8,201 bases of DNA from MADRE2 sp964397015 (GTDB taxonomy: Bacteria; Desulfobacterota; Desulfobacteria; Desulfobacterales; Desulfobacteraceae). Every line of letters starts with the position of its first letter. The first letter of the stretch is position 1. This document shows positions 1 to 6,002 of this stretch, piece after piece. The notes beneath the pieces were generated by a model, which searched no databases, was not told the origin of the DNA, and was given only the letters and a program-made list of their open reading frames with translations. The translations under genes and the position numbers were made by a program. The stretch lies in NCBI GenBank assembly GCA_964397015.1, contig CAYNHL010000149.1, positions 1-8,201 on the forward strand, in the 5' to 3' direction.

Positions 1-76
1 CCATGACGGAATTGCGTTCTGTGCCTGCAATAAACAACCGCATGCGGTATTCAGGAAACCCGGCAGGTGTGCCCAT
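1..76 (-). CDS. kaiB: KaiB-like thioredoxin-fold protein, N-terminal 25 codons only (cut by window edge)
   Basis: Reading leftward from ATG at 76-74, the frame stays open to the window edge. It encodes MGTPAGFPEYRMRLFIAGTE followed by RNSVM. The segment YRMRLFIAGTERNSVM has the layout of the first beta strand and first turn of KaiB (canonical form LKLYVAGNTPNSVRAL). KaiB binds the CI ring of KaiC and, in clock systems, brings in output partners. A second in-frame ATG lies at 79-77. The AAGGAGG at 83-89 is 6 nt from the ATG at 76 but only 3 nt from the one at 79, so 76 is preferred. The start overlaps the kaiC stop (TGATG), which implies translational coupling. Only the N-terminus is visible, so the KaiB call rests on this motif plus the kaiC neighbour. 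A KaiB-like domain within a longer protein (such as SasA-type) cannot be excluded. Confidence 0.72.
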   Translation of the reverse strand, partial: MGTPAGFPEYRMRLFIAGTERNSVM

Positions 77-1556
77 CATCTGCCTCCTTGTGCAGGGGTT
101 TTCTGCAAAAACACAATCCCGTTATCTGAAATGTGAAAATTTTCATGCTTTCTGGAATGATGGGTGCCCCTGGATTTTATCACCGTCATCTCCCGTTCAA
201 TTTGAGAGCCGCTGTCGATAAACTTCAAGGAGATCAATGTGTCACAAATGGAAGATATGGAGGCGGTTAGGCTTGCGGATGACTCTGGTAAAATCTGGTC
301 GGTCATCAGGCAGGTGATCTTTTCAAGTTTGCAGGTATATATGAGCCTGACCAGAAAATCAAAGGCTGCTGTTTTGCTGCCCATGCGCCGGCATGCGGAT
401 ATGCTGTCGATGACCAGGTGGTCGGGTTTGAACAGGGCTGTTTTTTGGAGCAGTTCAAAAAGATGTTCTTCATGCCCCAGGGCTTCAGGCAGTGCAACGT
501 GAAATTGCAGTTTTCCTGTGTCAACCGCTGCCTGCAGATCGATCCCCGGGGAGATCATGCTTTCTATAATTGCAGGGGATGCTTCTTCAAAACTTATGAA
601 TAACACCTTTTGCCCGGCATTGCAGCATGTAGCGGCAAAGGTGGCGGCAAAGGTGGTTTTGCCGATGCCGCTGTCCCCTGATATTACAATGCTCGCTCCT
701 TGACGGTATCCGCCACCCAGTGCTGCATCCAGACCCGGGATCCCGCTGGAAACAAAGGGACCCGGAGGGGGGTATTGAAGTGCAATGCCGGTGATGGGCA
801 GCACATTTATTCCCCGTTTGTTTATCACATAGGGGTGTTCATTGGGAATGAAGCCCGATCCACGGTATTTGACTACCCGGACCCGCCGCGTGGCCACCTG
901 CTGCTGTATACGCAGATCAAGAAAAATGACACAGTCCGCCATATAGTCTGCAATATCAAAACCCATACTCTGTTTTGACACTGGAAACACCTTGGTGGTC
1001 AAAAGACAGGTAAAATTCTGCTGTTTCAGCCATGCATTAATGTGGTAAAGTTCTTTTTCTCTTTGCTCCTGGTCATTGAAAACACGCAGCAGTATGTCCA
1101 GGGCATCGATCATTATGATCCGGGCATTCAATTGCTGCGCCTTTCCCTGGATAATTGCAAGCAGCCCATCAATGCTGAATTCACCATTTTTCAGAAGGTN
1201 NNNNNNNNNGCATGCAGTAAAAAAAAGTGCCCGTTCTGTTCAAGTGCCTTGATATCCATCCCCACTGTAAGGGCATTTTGTCTGATATCTGCTGCACTTT
1301 CTTCAAAAGAGACAAACAGGACAGCGTTGCCGTTAACAGCGGCATGATATAAAAACTGCAGCCCTGCCAGTGTCTTGCCGGTTCCGGCTTCTCCTTTGAC
1401 AAGGGTGGTCCGGTTTTCGGGAAAACCCCCGTGAAGAATGTTGTCAAGCTCCACAATACCGGTTGGTGTTTTGACAATTTTTTTTGTGCCTGCAATTAAT
1501 GTGTCTGTATGATCGTTGAGAATGGATTTTCTCCTTGGTATAATGTTTGATGCCAA
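76..1556 (-). CDS. kaiC: Two-domain KaiC-family circadian-clock-like ATPase, interrupted by an assembly gap
   Basis: KaiC proteins are hexameric double-RecA ATPases, and the C-terminal half can be an autokinase. The CI half has Walker A GEAGTGKT (1371-1394) and the catalytic Glu pair in FVSFEES (1299-1304). The CII half has Walker A GDSGIGKT (655-678) and the Glu pair in FISFEEA (583-588). Order and spacing match cyanobacterial KaiC. The Ser431/Thr432 phosphosite pair aligns with Ser-Ser (codons 250-255) in ISSICDT. The protein ends about 20 residues after SRGTHHSRKHENFHISDNG, so it lacks the C-terminal A-loop and tail that KaiA binds. Length is about 480-500 residues against 519 in Synechococcus. 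The N gap puts the two halves in different frames. Right of the gap, codons run through LLHA; left of it the frame opens with LLKNGEFSIDGLL, matching the KaiC segment GGFDLSALI. One intact gene is likely. The start is uncertain: TTG at 1556, or ATT at 1523 with the better ribosome site. Confidence 0.9.
83..89 (-). promoter_or_regulatory. Shine-Dalgarno site for the kaiB-like gene
   Basis: AAGGAGG on the minus strand lies within the last codons of kaiC, 6 nt before the ATG at 76. It supports separate but coupled translation of the downstream gene, and it decides between the two adjacent ATG codons. Confidence 0.7.
1200..1209. other. Assembly gap (10 N) inside kaiC
   Basis: Ten N lie between the CI half of kaiC and the CI-CII continuation. 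Taken literally as 10 bases, the upstream frame hits TGA at 1191-1193. If the gene is intact, the true gap must be 3k+2 bases, because one base completes the GCN codon and one completes NAC. Alignment to KaiC suggests only a few residues are missing. The 10 is probably a placeholder rather than a measured length. Confidence 0.9.
1531..1536 (-). promoter_or_regulatory. Shine-Dalgarno site that may define the kaiC start
   Basis: AAGGAG on the minus strand is followed 7 nt later by an in-frame ATT (1523-1521) and lies inside the longer TTG-initiated reading frame. The upstream TTG (1556) has only a weak AGGGA about 10 nt before it. No in-frame ATG or GTG exists before Walker A. Translation may therefore start at ATT, or this purine run may be coincidental. 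Confidence 0.45.
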
Positions 1557-1599
1557 ACCCTTTAAATCCCTATCAGAATTTAATTATAATTGCAAATCG

Positions 1600-1686
1600 G
1601 TGGGGTCAGGCTTGTTTTATTGTGTTTTTATCATAAATCCTTTCTTAGCAAAGGCTAAAAACGCAATAATGCAAGCCTGACCCCAC
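1600..1686. repeat. 87-nt REP/MITE-like palindrome between otsA and kaiC
   Basis: The outer arms GTGGGGTCAGGCTTG (1600-1614) and CAAGCCTGACCCCAC (1672-1686) pair perfectly over 15 bp. After a 2-nt internal mismatch, pairing resumes from 1617-1630 with 1656-1669 (14 pairs, one of them a G-T). A small inner stem CCTTT/AAAGG (1639-1643 with 1650-1654) caps the hairpin. The outer motif resembles palindromes found near REP-associated Y1 tyrosine transposases; that resemblance is from memory. No transposase is present, so it would be a non-autonomous element. It begins 14 nt after the otsA stop on the minus strand, so the transcript hairpin could also end or process the otsA mRNA before kaiC. Confidence 0.75.
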
Positions 1687-1700
1687 TTTATCACTGTTCA

Positions 1701-3212
1701 TCATGAAATATCCCGGGAGGGAACATAATCTTCCAATGGACCCAGGGTGTCAAGATCGTGGGAGAAAACAGCTTTTAAAAATGTATCCACCCACCAGTAT
1801 ATATCTGTTTTTTTGACAATTCTGCGTAACGCGCGCATGCGTTTTTTGCGCTCATCAGGCCCCATGCGGCAGGCCAGGTCAATGGTATCGGCAATCCCCT
1901 CGATATCGTGGGGATTGACCAGAAGTGCGTGTTTATGCAATTGGCCGGATGCGCCGGCAAACTCACTCAATATCAGCACGCCGTCTAAATGGATATTGGA
2001 GGCACAATATTCTTTGGCCACTAGATTCATGCCGTCCTTGAGCGGTGTAACCAGGGCAATATCGGCGGCCCGGTATAAAGCGGTCAATTCGGTTCTGTCA
2101 ACGCTTTGATAAAGATAGTGTATGGGAACCCAGCCCGGCTGGGTGAATGTGCCGTTAATCTCACTGATCAACTGCTCGATCTCATGCTTGAGGTTTTCAT
2201 ATTCAGGAATGTTCTGCCGGCTGGGGACGACAATTTGAATCATGCTGATCTTTTTTTTCAGTTCCGGATATCTCTGTAATGCATTGCGAAAAGCCAGCAG
2301 CCTTTCAGGGATACCTTTACTGTAATCCAGGCGGTCCACACCGAGAATCAGGTGATCGGCTTTAAATACAGCGCGGATTTCATCCACTCTTTTTTCGACC
2401 GCCCTGGTGCCGGCCTGTTTTGAAAATTCAGTGTAATCGATACTGATGGGGAAATTGCCCACCCGGACCATGCGGTCGTTGACCTCGGTGCTAAGGACCT
2501 GTCCTCTTCCTTTTATTTTGATGTGCTTGAGCATGGCATGCACGCATTGAACAAAATTGCGCCGGTCTCTTTGTGTCTGAAAACCGATAAGGTCATAGTA
2601 TAAAAGGGATTCAAGAATTTGAAACCGCCAGGGAAGTTTGAGAAAAAGATCCAGCGGAGGGAACGGGATGTGAAGAAAAAATCCGATTTTTACGGTTTCT
2701 TTTAATTCCCGCAATTCCTGGCCCACTCCCATTAAATGGTAATCATGCACCCAGACGTGATCATCCCGGGTTTCAATATTTTTGGCAATGGACTGGGCAA
2801 ATATTTTATTTACTTTCTGGTACGCACTCCAATAGGAAGGAGAAAAATCACACCGGGTCTGCAGATCATGAAACAAGGGCCACAACACTTGATTTGAAAA
2901 TCCTAGATAATAGTCATTTACCAGGCTTTCAGACAGGAAAACCGGTTCAAAGGTGTAGCCGAAATCCCCGGCCGCACGGGTAAACACTGTTTCCAGCCCT
3001 TTTTTGTCATGTGCCTGCAAAGTGCCCGGCCACCCGATCCACAATCCGCCGCGGTTCCGCAGCACCGGTGCTAAAGCCGTTATCAGGCCGCCGGCGCCCT
3101 GTTTTGCCTGCCACTGCTTTTTATCGTCTTTGGACAGGACAATGGGCAGGCGGTTGGATACAATGATCAGCCTGTTTTTTTTATATTTTTTTTTGTCATT
3201 GTCTTTATTCAT
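1701..3212 (-). CDS. otsA: Alpha,alpha-trehalose-phosphate synthase (UDP-forming), GT20 family
   Basis: Makes trehalose 6-phosphate from UDP-glucose and glucose 6-phosphate in the cytoplasm, the first step of the OtsA/OtsB route to the compatible solute trehalose. The 503 residues cover a full GT20 enzyme (E. coli OtsA is 474) with no OtsB phosphatase domain. Visible substrate residues, with E. coli equivalents, are: Arg21 in SNRLPIV (Arg9), the GGL loop at 41-43, Tyr102 and Trp111 in the YYLGFSNQVLWP stretch (Tyr76, Trp85), Asp157 in VHDYHLM (Asp130), Arg294 and Lys299 in GVDRLDYSKG (Arg262, Lys267), and Asp393 and Glu401 in LKDGMNLVAKEY (Asp361, Glu369). ATG at 3212 has a modest AAGG 7-8 nt upstream. 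The first 13 residues are a Lys/Asn/Asp-rich extension. No otsB is visible. A related GT20 activity such as glucosylglycerol-phosphate synthase is less likely because the G6P-site residues are all kept. Confidence 0.93.
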   Translation of the reverse strand: MNKDNDKKKYKKNRLIIVSNRLPIVLSKDDKKQWQAKQGAGGLITALAPVLRNRGGLWIGWPGTLQAHDKKGLETVFTRAAGDFGYTFEPVFLSESLVNDYYLGFSNQVLWPLFHDLQTRCDFSPSYWSAYQKVNKIFAQSIAKNIETRDDHVWVHDYHLMGVGQELRELKETVKIGFFLHIPFPPLDLFLKLPWRFQILESLLYYDLIGFQTQRDRRNFVQCVHAMLKHIKIKGRGQVLSTEVNDRMVRVGNFPISIDYTEFSKQAGTRAVEKRVDEIRAVFKADHLILGVDRLDYSKGIPERLLAFRNALQRYPELKKKISMIQIVVPSRQNIPEYENLKHEIEQLISEINGTFTQPGWVPIHYLYQSVDRTELTALYRAADIALVTPLKDGMNLVAKEYCASNIHLDGVLILSEFAGASGQLHKHALLVNPHDIEGIADTIDLACRMGPDERKKRMRALRRIVKKTDIYWWVDTFLKAVFSHDLDTLGPLEDYVPSRDIS

Positions 3213-3240
3213 TTTTTTGCCTTTTACAATGGGGAGTCGT

Positions 3241-3262
3241 TTTCAACCAGGTCTGGTTCAAA
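3241..3262. promoter_or_regulatory. 22-bp inverted repeat upstream of otsA, candidate operator
   Basis: TTTCAACCAG (3241-3250), GT, then CTGGTTCAAA (3253-3262): two 10-bp arms with a single mismatch and a 2-nt centre. It lies about 28 nt upstream of the otsA ATG on the minus strand, so it would overlap a promoter or leader. Size and symmetry suit a dimeric regulator. No regulator is identified, and chance remains possible. Confidence 0.35.
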
Positions 3263-3292
3263 TACCCGGCTGATAAAAGAAATACCAGTATT

Positions 3293-3314
3293 CCCTTTAG
3301 ACTGAAATAAAGGG
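3293..3314 (-). terminator. Weak hairpin downstream of the response regulator
   Basis: CCCTTTA (3293-3299) and TAAAGGG (3308-3314) form a 7-bp stem with an 8-nt loop, about 90 nt past the response-regulator stop. The sequence that follows on the minus strand is only moderately T-rich, so this is a poor intrinsic terminator. The rest of 3213-3402 shows no further gene. Confidence 0.3.
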
Positions 3315-3402
3315 TTTCCCCCATTTTCAGCCGTTTAATGCTGTAGAAAAGGCTGTTTGATGAGTATATTTATTGCCGCAGGGTGGATTTCGCGGCCGGG
3401 AT

Positions 3403-4056
3403 TTATGAACTTACCAGGCCTTTTTCAATGGCAATGGCGGTCAGCTGAGAAACATTGTTGACAGACAGCTTGCTCATGATATTGGCCCTGTGGCGTTCGA
3501 TTGTCTTGGGGCTGTTGCAGAGCAGGTCGGCGATCTCCTTGCTGGTATAGCCTTCGGCCACCAGTTTCAGCACTTCTTTTTCCCGTTGGGTAAGGGTGTC
3601 CCATGAACTGCGTTCCTTGAGATGCTTTTTCCCTTCAAGATATCCTTCCATGACTTTGTCGGCAATGCCGGGGCTGATATATGTTTTTCCCGATGAAACC
3701 AGGCGGATGGCTTTTAGCAGGTCATCCTGGGAAGAATCTTTAAGGCAGTAGCCCTGCACGCCGCAGTTAAAACATTCCAGTATAAAATCTTCTGAGTCGT
3801 GAATGGTCAATGCAAGGATCTTGGTGTCCGGTATCTGGCGCTTGATTTCCCTGATGGCTGAAAGACCGTCCATTTTCGGCATGGACAGATCCAGCATTGC
3901 CAGGTCAGGATGGTGTTCCAGGCACTGCGCAATGGCTTCAAATCCGTCCGCCGCCTCGGCAACAAGCTCCAGGGTTTCATCACTATTGATCATCAAGCAC
4001 AATCCTTCCCTGAGCAATTTGCTGTCTTCTGCAATCACAATACGTGTTTTTCCCAT
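3403..4056 (-). CDS. NarL/FixJ-family two-component response regulator
   Basis: DNA-binding response regulator of 217 residues, the usual size for the family. The receiver domain (about 4-120) has the acidic pair Glu10-Asp11, phospho-acceptor Asp56 in LAMLDLSMPKMDG, Thr84 in LALTIHD and the switch Lys106 in GYCLKDS, so it should be phosphorylated normally. A linker leads to a LuxR-type helix-turn-helix at about 155-210 (LTQREKEVLKLVAEGYTSKE and the recognition helix around SPKTIERHRANIMSKL). ATG at 4056 has AGGGAG (4062-4067) 5 nt upstream. No histidine kinase is in the window, so it is an orphan here. Its targets are unknown. Its position between stress genes, upstream of otsA on the same strand, makes those genes plausible targets, but this is inference. 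Confidence 0.93.
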   Translation of the reverse strand: MGKTRIVIAEDSKLLREGLCLMINSDETLELVAEAADGFEAIAQCLEHHPDLAMLDLSMPKMDGLSAIREIKRQIPDTKILALTIHDSEDFILECFNCGVQGYCLKDSSQDDLLKAIRLVSSGKTYISPGIADKVMEGYLEGKKHLKERSSWDTLTQREKEVLKLVAEGYTSKEIADLLCNSPKTIERHRANIMSKLSVNNVSQLTAIAIEKGLVSS

Positions 4057-4090
4057 GATGGCTCCCTGTCTAAGCGGTTATTTTTCTATG

Positions 4091-4149
4091 TTGTTGAACT
4101 CCATTCAATGGGGTCACAAGCTTGACCCCATTCATCATTGTTGAACTCC
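4091..4149. repeat. Short GGGGTCA palindrome flanked by 12-bp direct repeats
   Basis: TTGTTGAACTCC occurs at 4091-4102 and again at 4138-4149. The 35 nt between them hold the palindrome AATGGGGTCA (4107-4116), CAAGCT, TGACCCCATT (4123-4132). Its right half CAAGCTTGACCCCA (4117-4130) matches 13 of 14 bases of CAAGCCTGACCCCA at 1672-1685 in the larger palindrome. It looks like an internally collapsed copy of that element. The direct repeats resemble a target duplication or a slippage duplication. It lies 35-93 nt upstream of the response-regulator start. Confidence 0.6.
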
Positions 4150-4188
4150 GAAAGCCGAATGGATAATATTACCAAATAGCAAAGAAAT

Positions 4189-4221
4189 AGGCCGAAGGCA
4201 ACGATTAGTTGCCTTCGGCCT
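4189..4221 (-). terminator. Strong hairpin, likely terminator of the six-BON gene
   Basis: GGCCGAAGGCAAC (4190-4202), loop GATTA, GTTGCCTTCGGCC (4208-4220): a perfect 13-bp stem extended by one A-T pair, with GC-rich ends. On the minus strand it is followed by TATTTCTTTGCTATTT, which is moderately T-rich. It lies about 95 nt past the stop of the six-BON gene and before the response regulator, so it probably separates the two transcripts. Confidence 0.65.
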
Positions 4222-4248
4222 TCAAAGATGCTTCTGTTTTCAATGGCA

Positions 4249-4295
4249 CCCTGTCCGGAAACCCGAACCTATTGCATGTACCAGGCCGGACAGGG
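4249..4295. repeat. 10-bp inverted repeat directly after the six-BON stop codon
   Basis: CCCTGTCCGG (4249-4258) and CCGGACAGGG (4286-4295) pair perfectly across a 27-nt loop, starting 20 nt after the BON gene stop on the minus strand. No T tract follows, so it is not a classical terminator. It may protect the mRNA 3' end or be half of a repeat element. Confidence 0.5.
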
Positions 4296-4315
4296 CGGTA
4301 ATTTTTATGATACTT

Positions 4316-5860
4316 CTACGGAGTCCTGCTGGATATTGTCAGCTCGTTATCTACAGAAAATGCCCCGCCCTCGAGTGCATTTTGTGTCGCAGCATCATAT
4401 TCAGACCAGGAATCGACCTCTCCTTTAAGCGTGGCTTCGCCATCATCCACCATTACGGTTACCTGGTCCGAATCAACAAAAGGACTCCAGAACAATTCGC
4501 TTTCAATATTGTCCTTTATTGCCTGGTCATCTTTGGTCGCGGTCACATTCGGCTCATAAGAATACCAGTCATAATCGTACATATAGGAGTCACCCACATA
4601 GGGCTTGTATACAAAGGGGTCCCACTTTCTTTGTGCCTCCAGGTGGTTGTTCACCGCATAAACACCCGGTACCTCGGATGCCAGGTTCTCGGCTCTGGCT
4701 TTTTCGAAATAGGTGTCTACCGTTCCATACAGGTTCACAATACCGGAAGATACATTTGCCGTAATTTCAAACTCTTCGACATATGTATCTCTTTCAAACT
4801 TCTTTTCTATTTTTTGTTCCAGTTCTCCATCGCTGAGGATTTCGGGTGGAGGGGTGACTTTTATCTGGTTTTTTACCCTGATCACTCCAACTGTGTTTCT
4901 GGCATCCTGTGCCGCAGCCCTTTTGGCTGAAAGGGTGTTGACTTTGCCGGTCAAGGTTACCACACCGGCGTTTGTACGGGTGCTCACATTTGTGGACAGC
5001 ACTCTTGGATCTTGAAAAATGGCTCTGTCAACAGCGTCATTAATCTTGTCATCGGGCTTGAGTATATATTTTTCAGCCCGCAGATCCCTGTCCCTGGCCC
5101 AGCGGTCTACTTTGAGCAGGCTGGCGTCCACCTCTTTTATACCAGGCAGCCAGGCATGGTTGATGGCCCTTGTTTTTTCCGCAGCACTGCCTACGGTTCC
5201 CTTGAGACTGACCTTGTCGTTTTTTACCGATACCTGCACCAATTCATCATCTACCAGTGTATCCCAGTGAAGGGCCGATTTGATGTCATTTAAGAATTCT
5301 TTATCCGAGCGGGATGTTTTGTGGTCAAATATTACAAGGTTGTTAACTTCCTTGACCCCGGCGATGCTTTTAGCCACCTTACCGGCTGCCTGTTTTTCAA
5401 TATAGGAATTGACTTGGCCTTCCAGTGTAACCGCCTTGTCGTTAACACTGATATCGATGTCAAACAGTTCAGTGACAGGATTCTCCAGCAATGCGTCTAC
5501 CACATCCGCGTGAAGCTCGATGTCGGTTTTTCGTATCACCGGGTCCACTTCAATGCGATTGACCACTGAACGAACCCCTTTGACCGTTTCTGCAATAGCA
5601 AGGGCCCGTTCTTTTGCCAGAATATTGCTCACACTGCCGGTCAGGGTTACAATGCCGTTGGTGCACTCAATATCTACCAGATAGGATGAAACCGCCTGAT
5701 CCTTCATCAGTTCATCTTCTATGGCAATTTCAATATTGGTGTCTGTTAGATCCAGTGCAGCCATGCCTGTTCCGATGCCTGCAAGCAGGAAAAAAAACAA
5801 TGCCGCGATTGCAATGCAAAAAAATCTGACAGTGTTTGGTTTTCGGGCTGAATGCCTCAT
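4316..5860 (-). CDS. Secreted or periplasmic protein of six tandem BON domains
   Basis: BON domains occur in osmotically induced periplasmic OsmY and in secretin-associated and phospholipid-binding proteins. The 514-residue product starts with a signal peptide: basic MRHSARKPNTVR, a hydrophobic core at about 13-30, and probable cleavage near GMAA (32-35). There is no lipobox. Six BON units follow at about 38-106, 112-178, 185-252, 271-336, 343-410 and 442-511. Each carries the core pattern of a beta-strand pair with a G-x-V turn, for example GIVTLTGSV, KAVTLEGQV, DKVSLKGTV, GVVTLTGKV, GIVNLYGTV and GEATLKGEV. A Tyr/Asp-rich linker (about 418-437, YKPYVGDSYMYDYDWYSYEP) separates units 5 and 6. 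OsmY has two BON domains, so this is a long version. ATG at 5860 has GAGGAGG (5866-5872) 5 nt upstream. It is divergent from a three-BON gene. An envelope stress or stabilising role is inferred. Confidence 0.88.
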   Translation of the reverse strand: MRHSARKPNTVRFFCIAIAALFFFLLAGIGTGMAALDLTDTNIEIAIEDELMKDQAVSSYLVDIECTNGIVTLTGSVSNILAKERALAIAETVKGVRSVVNRIEVDPVIRKTDIELHADVVDALLENPVTELFDIDISVNDKAVTLEGQVNSYIEKQAAGKVAKSIAGVKEVNNLVIFDHKTSRSDKEFLNDIKSALHWDTLVDDELVQVSVKNDKVSLKGTVGSAAEKTRAINHAWLPGIKEVDASLLKVDRWARDRDLRAEKYILKPDDKINDAVDRAIFQDPRVLSTNVSTRTNAGVVTLTGKVNTLSAKRAAAQDARNTVGVIRVKNQIKVTPPPEILSDGELEQKIEKKFERDTYVEEFEITANVSSGIVNLYGTVDTYFEKARAENLASEVPGVYAVNNHLEAQRKWDPFVYKPYVGDSYMYDYDWYSYEPNVTATKDDQAIKDNIESELFWSPFVDSDQVTVMVDDGEATLKGEVDSWSEYDAATQNALEGGAFSVDNELTISSRTP

Positions 5861-5919
5861 AACGTCCTCCTCATGGTTTAAAAGATTGTCAAGATACTAA
5901 GCTTAAATGCATTTTTTTT

Positions 5920-5938
5920 TGTTTCTTTTTTTGAAACA
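5920..5938. promoter_or_regulatory. TGTTTC-T7-GAAACA inverted repeat, possible operator
   Basis: TGTTTC (5920-5925), seven T, GAAACA (5933-5938): a perfect 6-bp inverted repeat with a homopolymer centre, about 60 nt upstream of the six-BON start codon. It could be a regulator site or a small hairpin. A chance origin is plausible in this low-complexity stretch. Confidence 0.3.
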
Positions 5939-5990
5939 CACACCTTGCTTTTTTATGACCATAATTTTCAGTTTTTGAGACATGATTTTC

Positions 5991-6002
5991 AATCAGGAAA
6001 AT
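5991..6002 (-). promoter_or_regulatory. ATTTTCCTGATT motif, copy 1 (points to the six-BON gene)
   Basis: AATCAGGAAAAT on the plus strand reads ATTTTCCTGATT on the minus strand. It ends 130 nt before the six-BON start codon. It is the exact reverse complement of copy 2 at 6144-6155. Confidence 0.45.

Noticed and set aside
76..1131. A separate single-domain ATPase starting at TTG 1131
   Set aside because: The frame stays open leftward from the N gap for 22 more codons that align with KaiC. The TTG is an internal Leu and this is the rest of kaiC.
1181..1495. Alternative minus-strand reading frame across the N gap (104 codons)
   Set aside because: It overlaps the CI half of kaiC in another frame, has no family motif and includes the gap.
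1500..1560. TTGGCA...TATACC as a kaiC promoter
   Set aside because: The two boxes are only about 8 nt apart, far short of the 16-18 nt needed.
1600..1686. CRISPR repeat or attachment site
   Set aside because: It is a single palindrome with no regularly spaced repeats and no cas, integrase or tRNA nearby.
4241..4270. TGGCAC as a sigma54 -24 box
   Set aside because: No GC or TTGC element follows at -12 spacing, and the site lies downstream of genes rather than upstream of one.
4307..4930. Long plus-strand open frame of 207 codons opposite the six-BON gene
   Set aside because: It is antisense to a clearly conserved coding sequence, has no recognisable domain and lacks a Shine-Dalgarno site.
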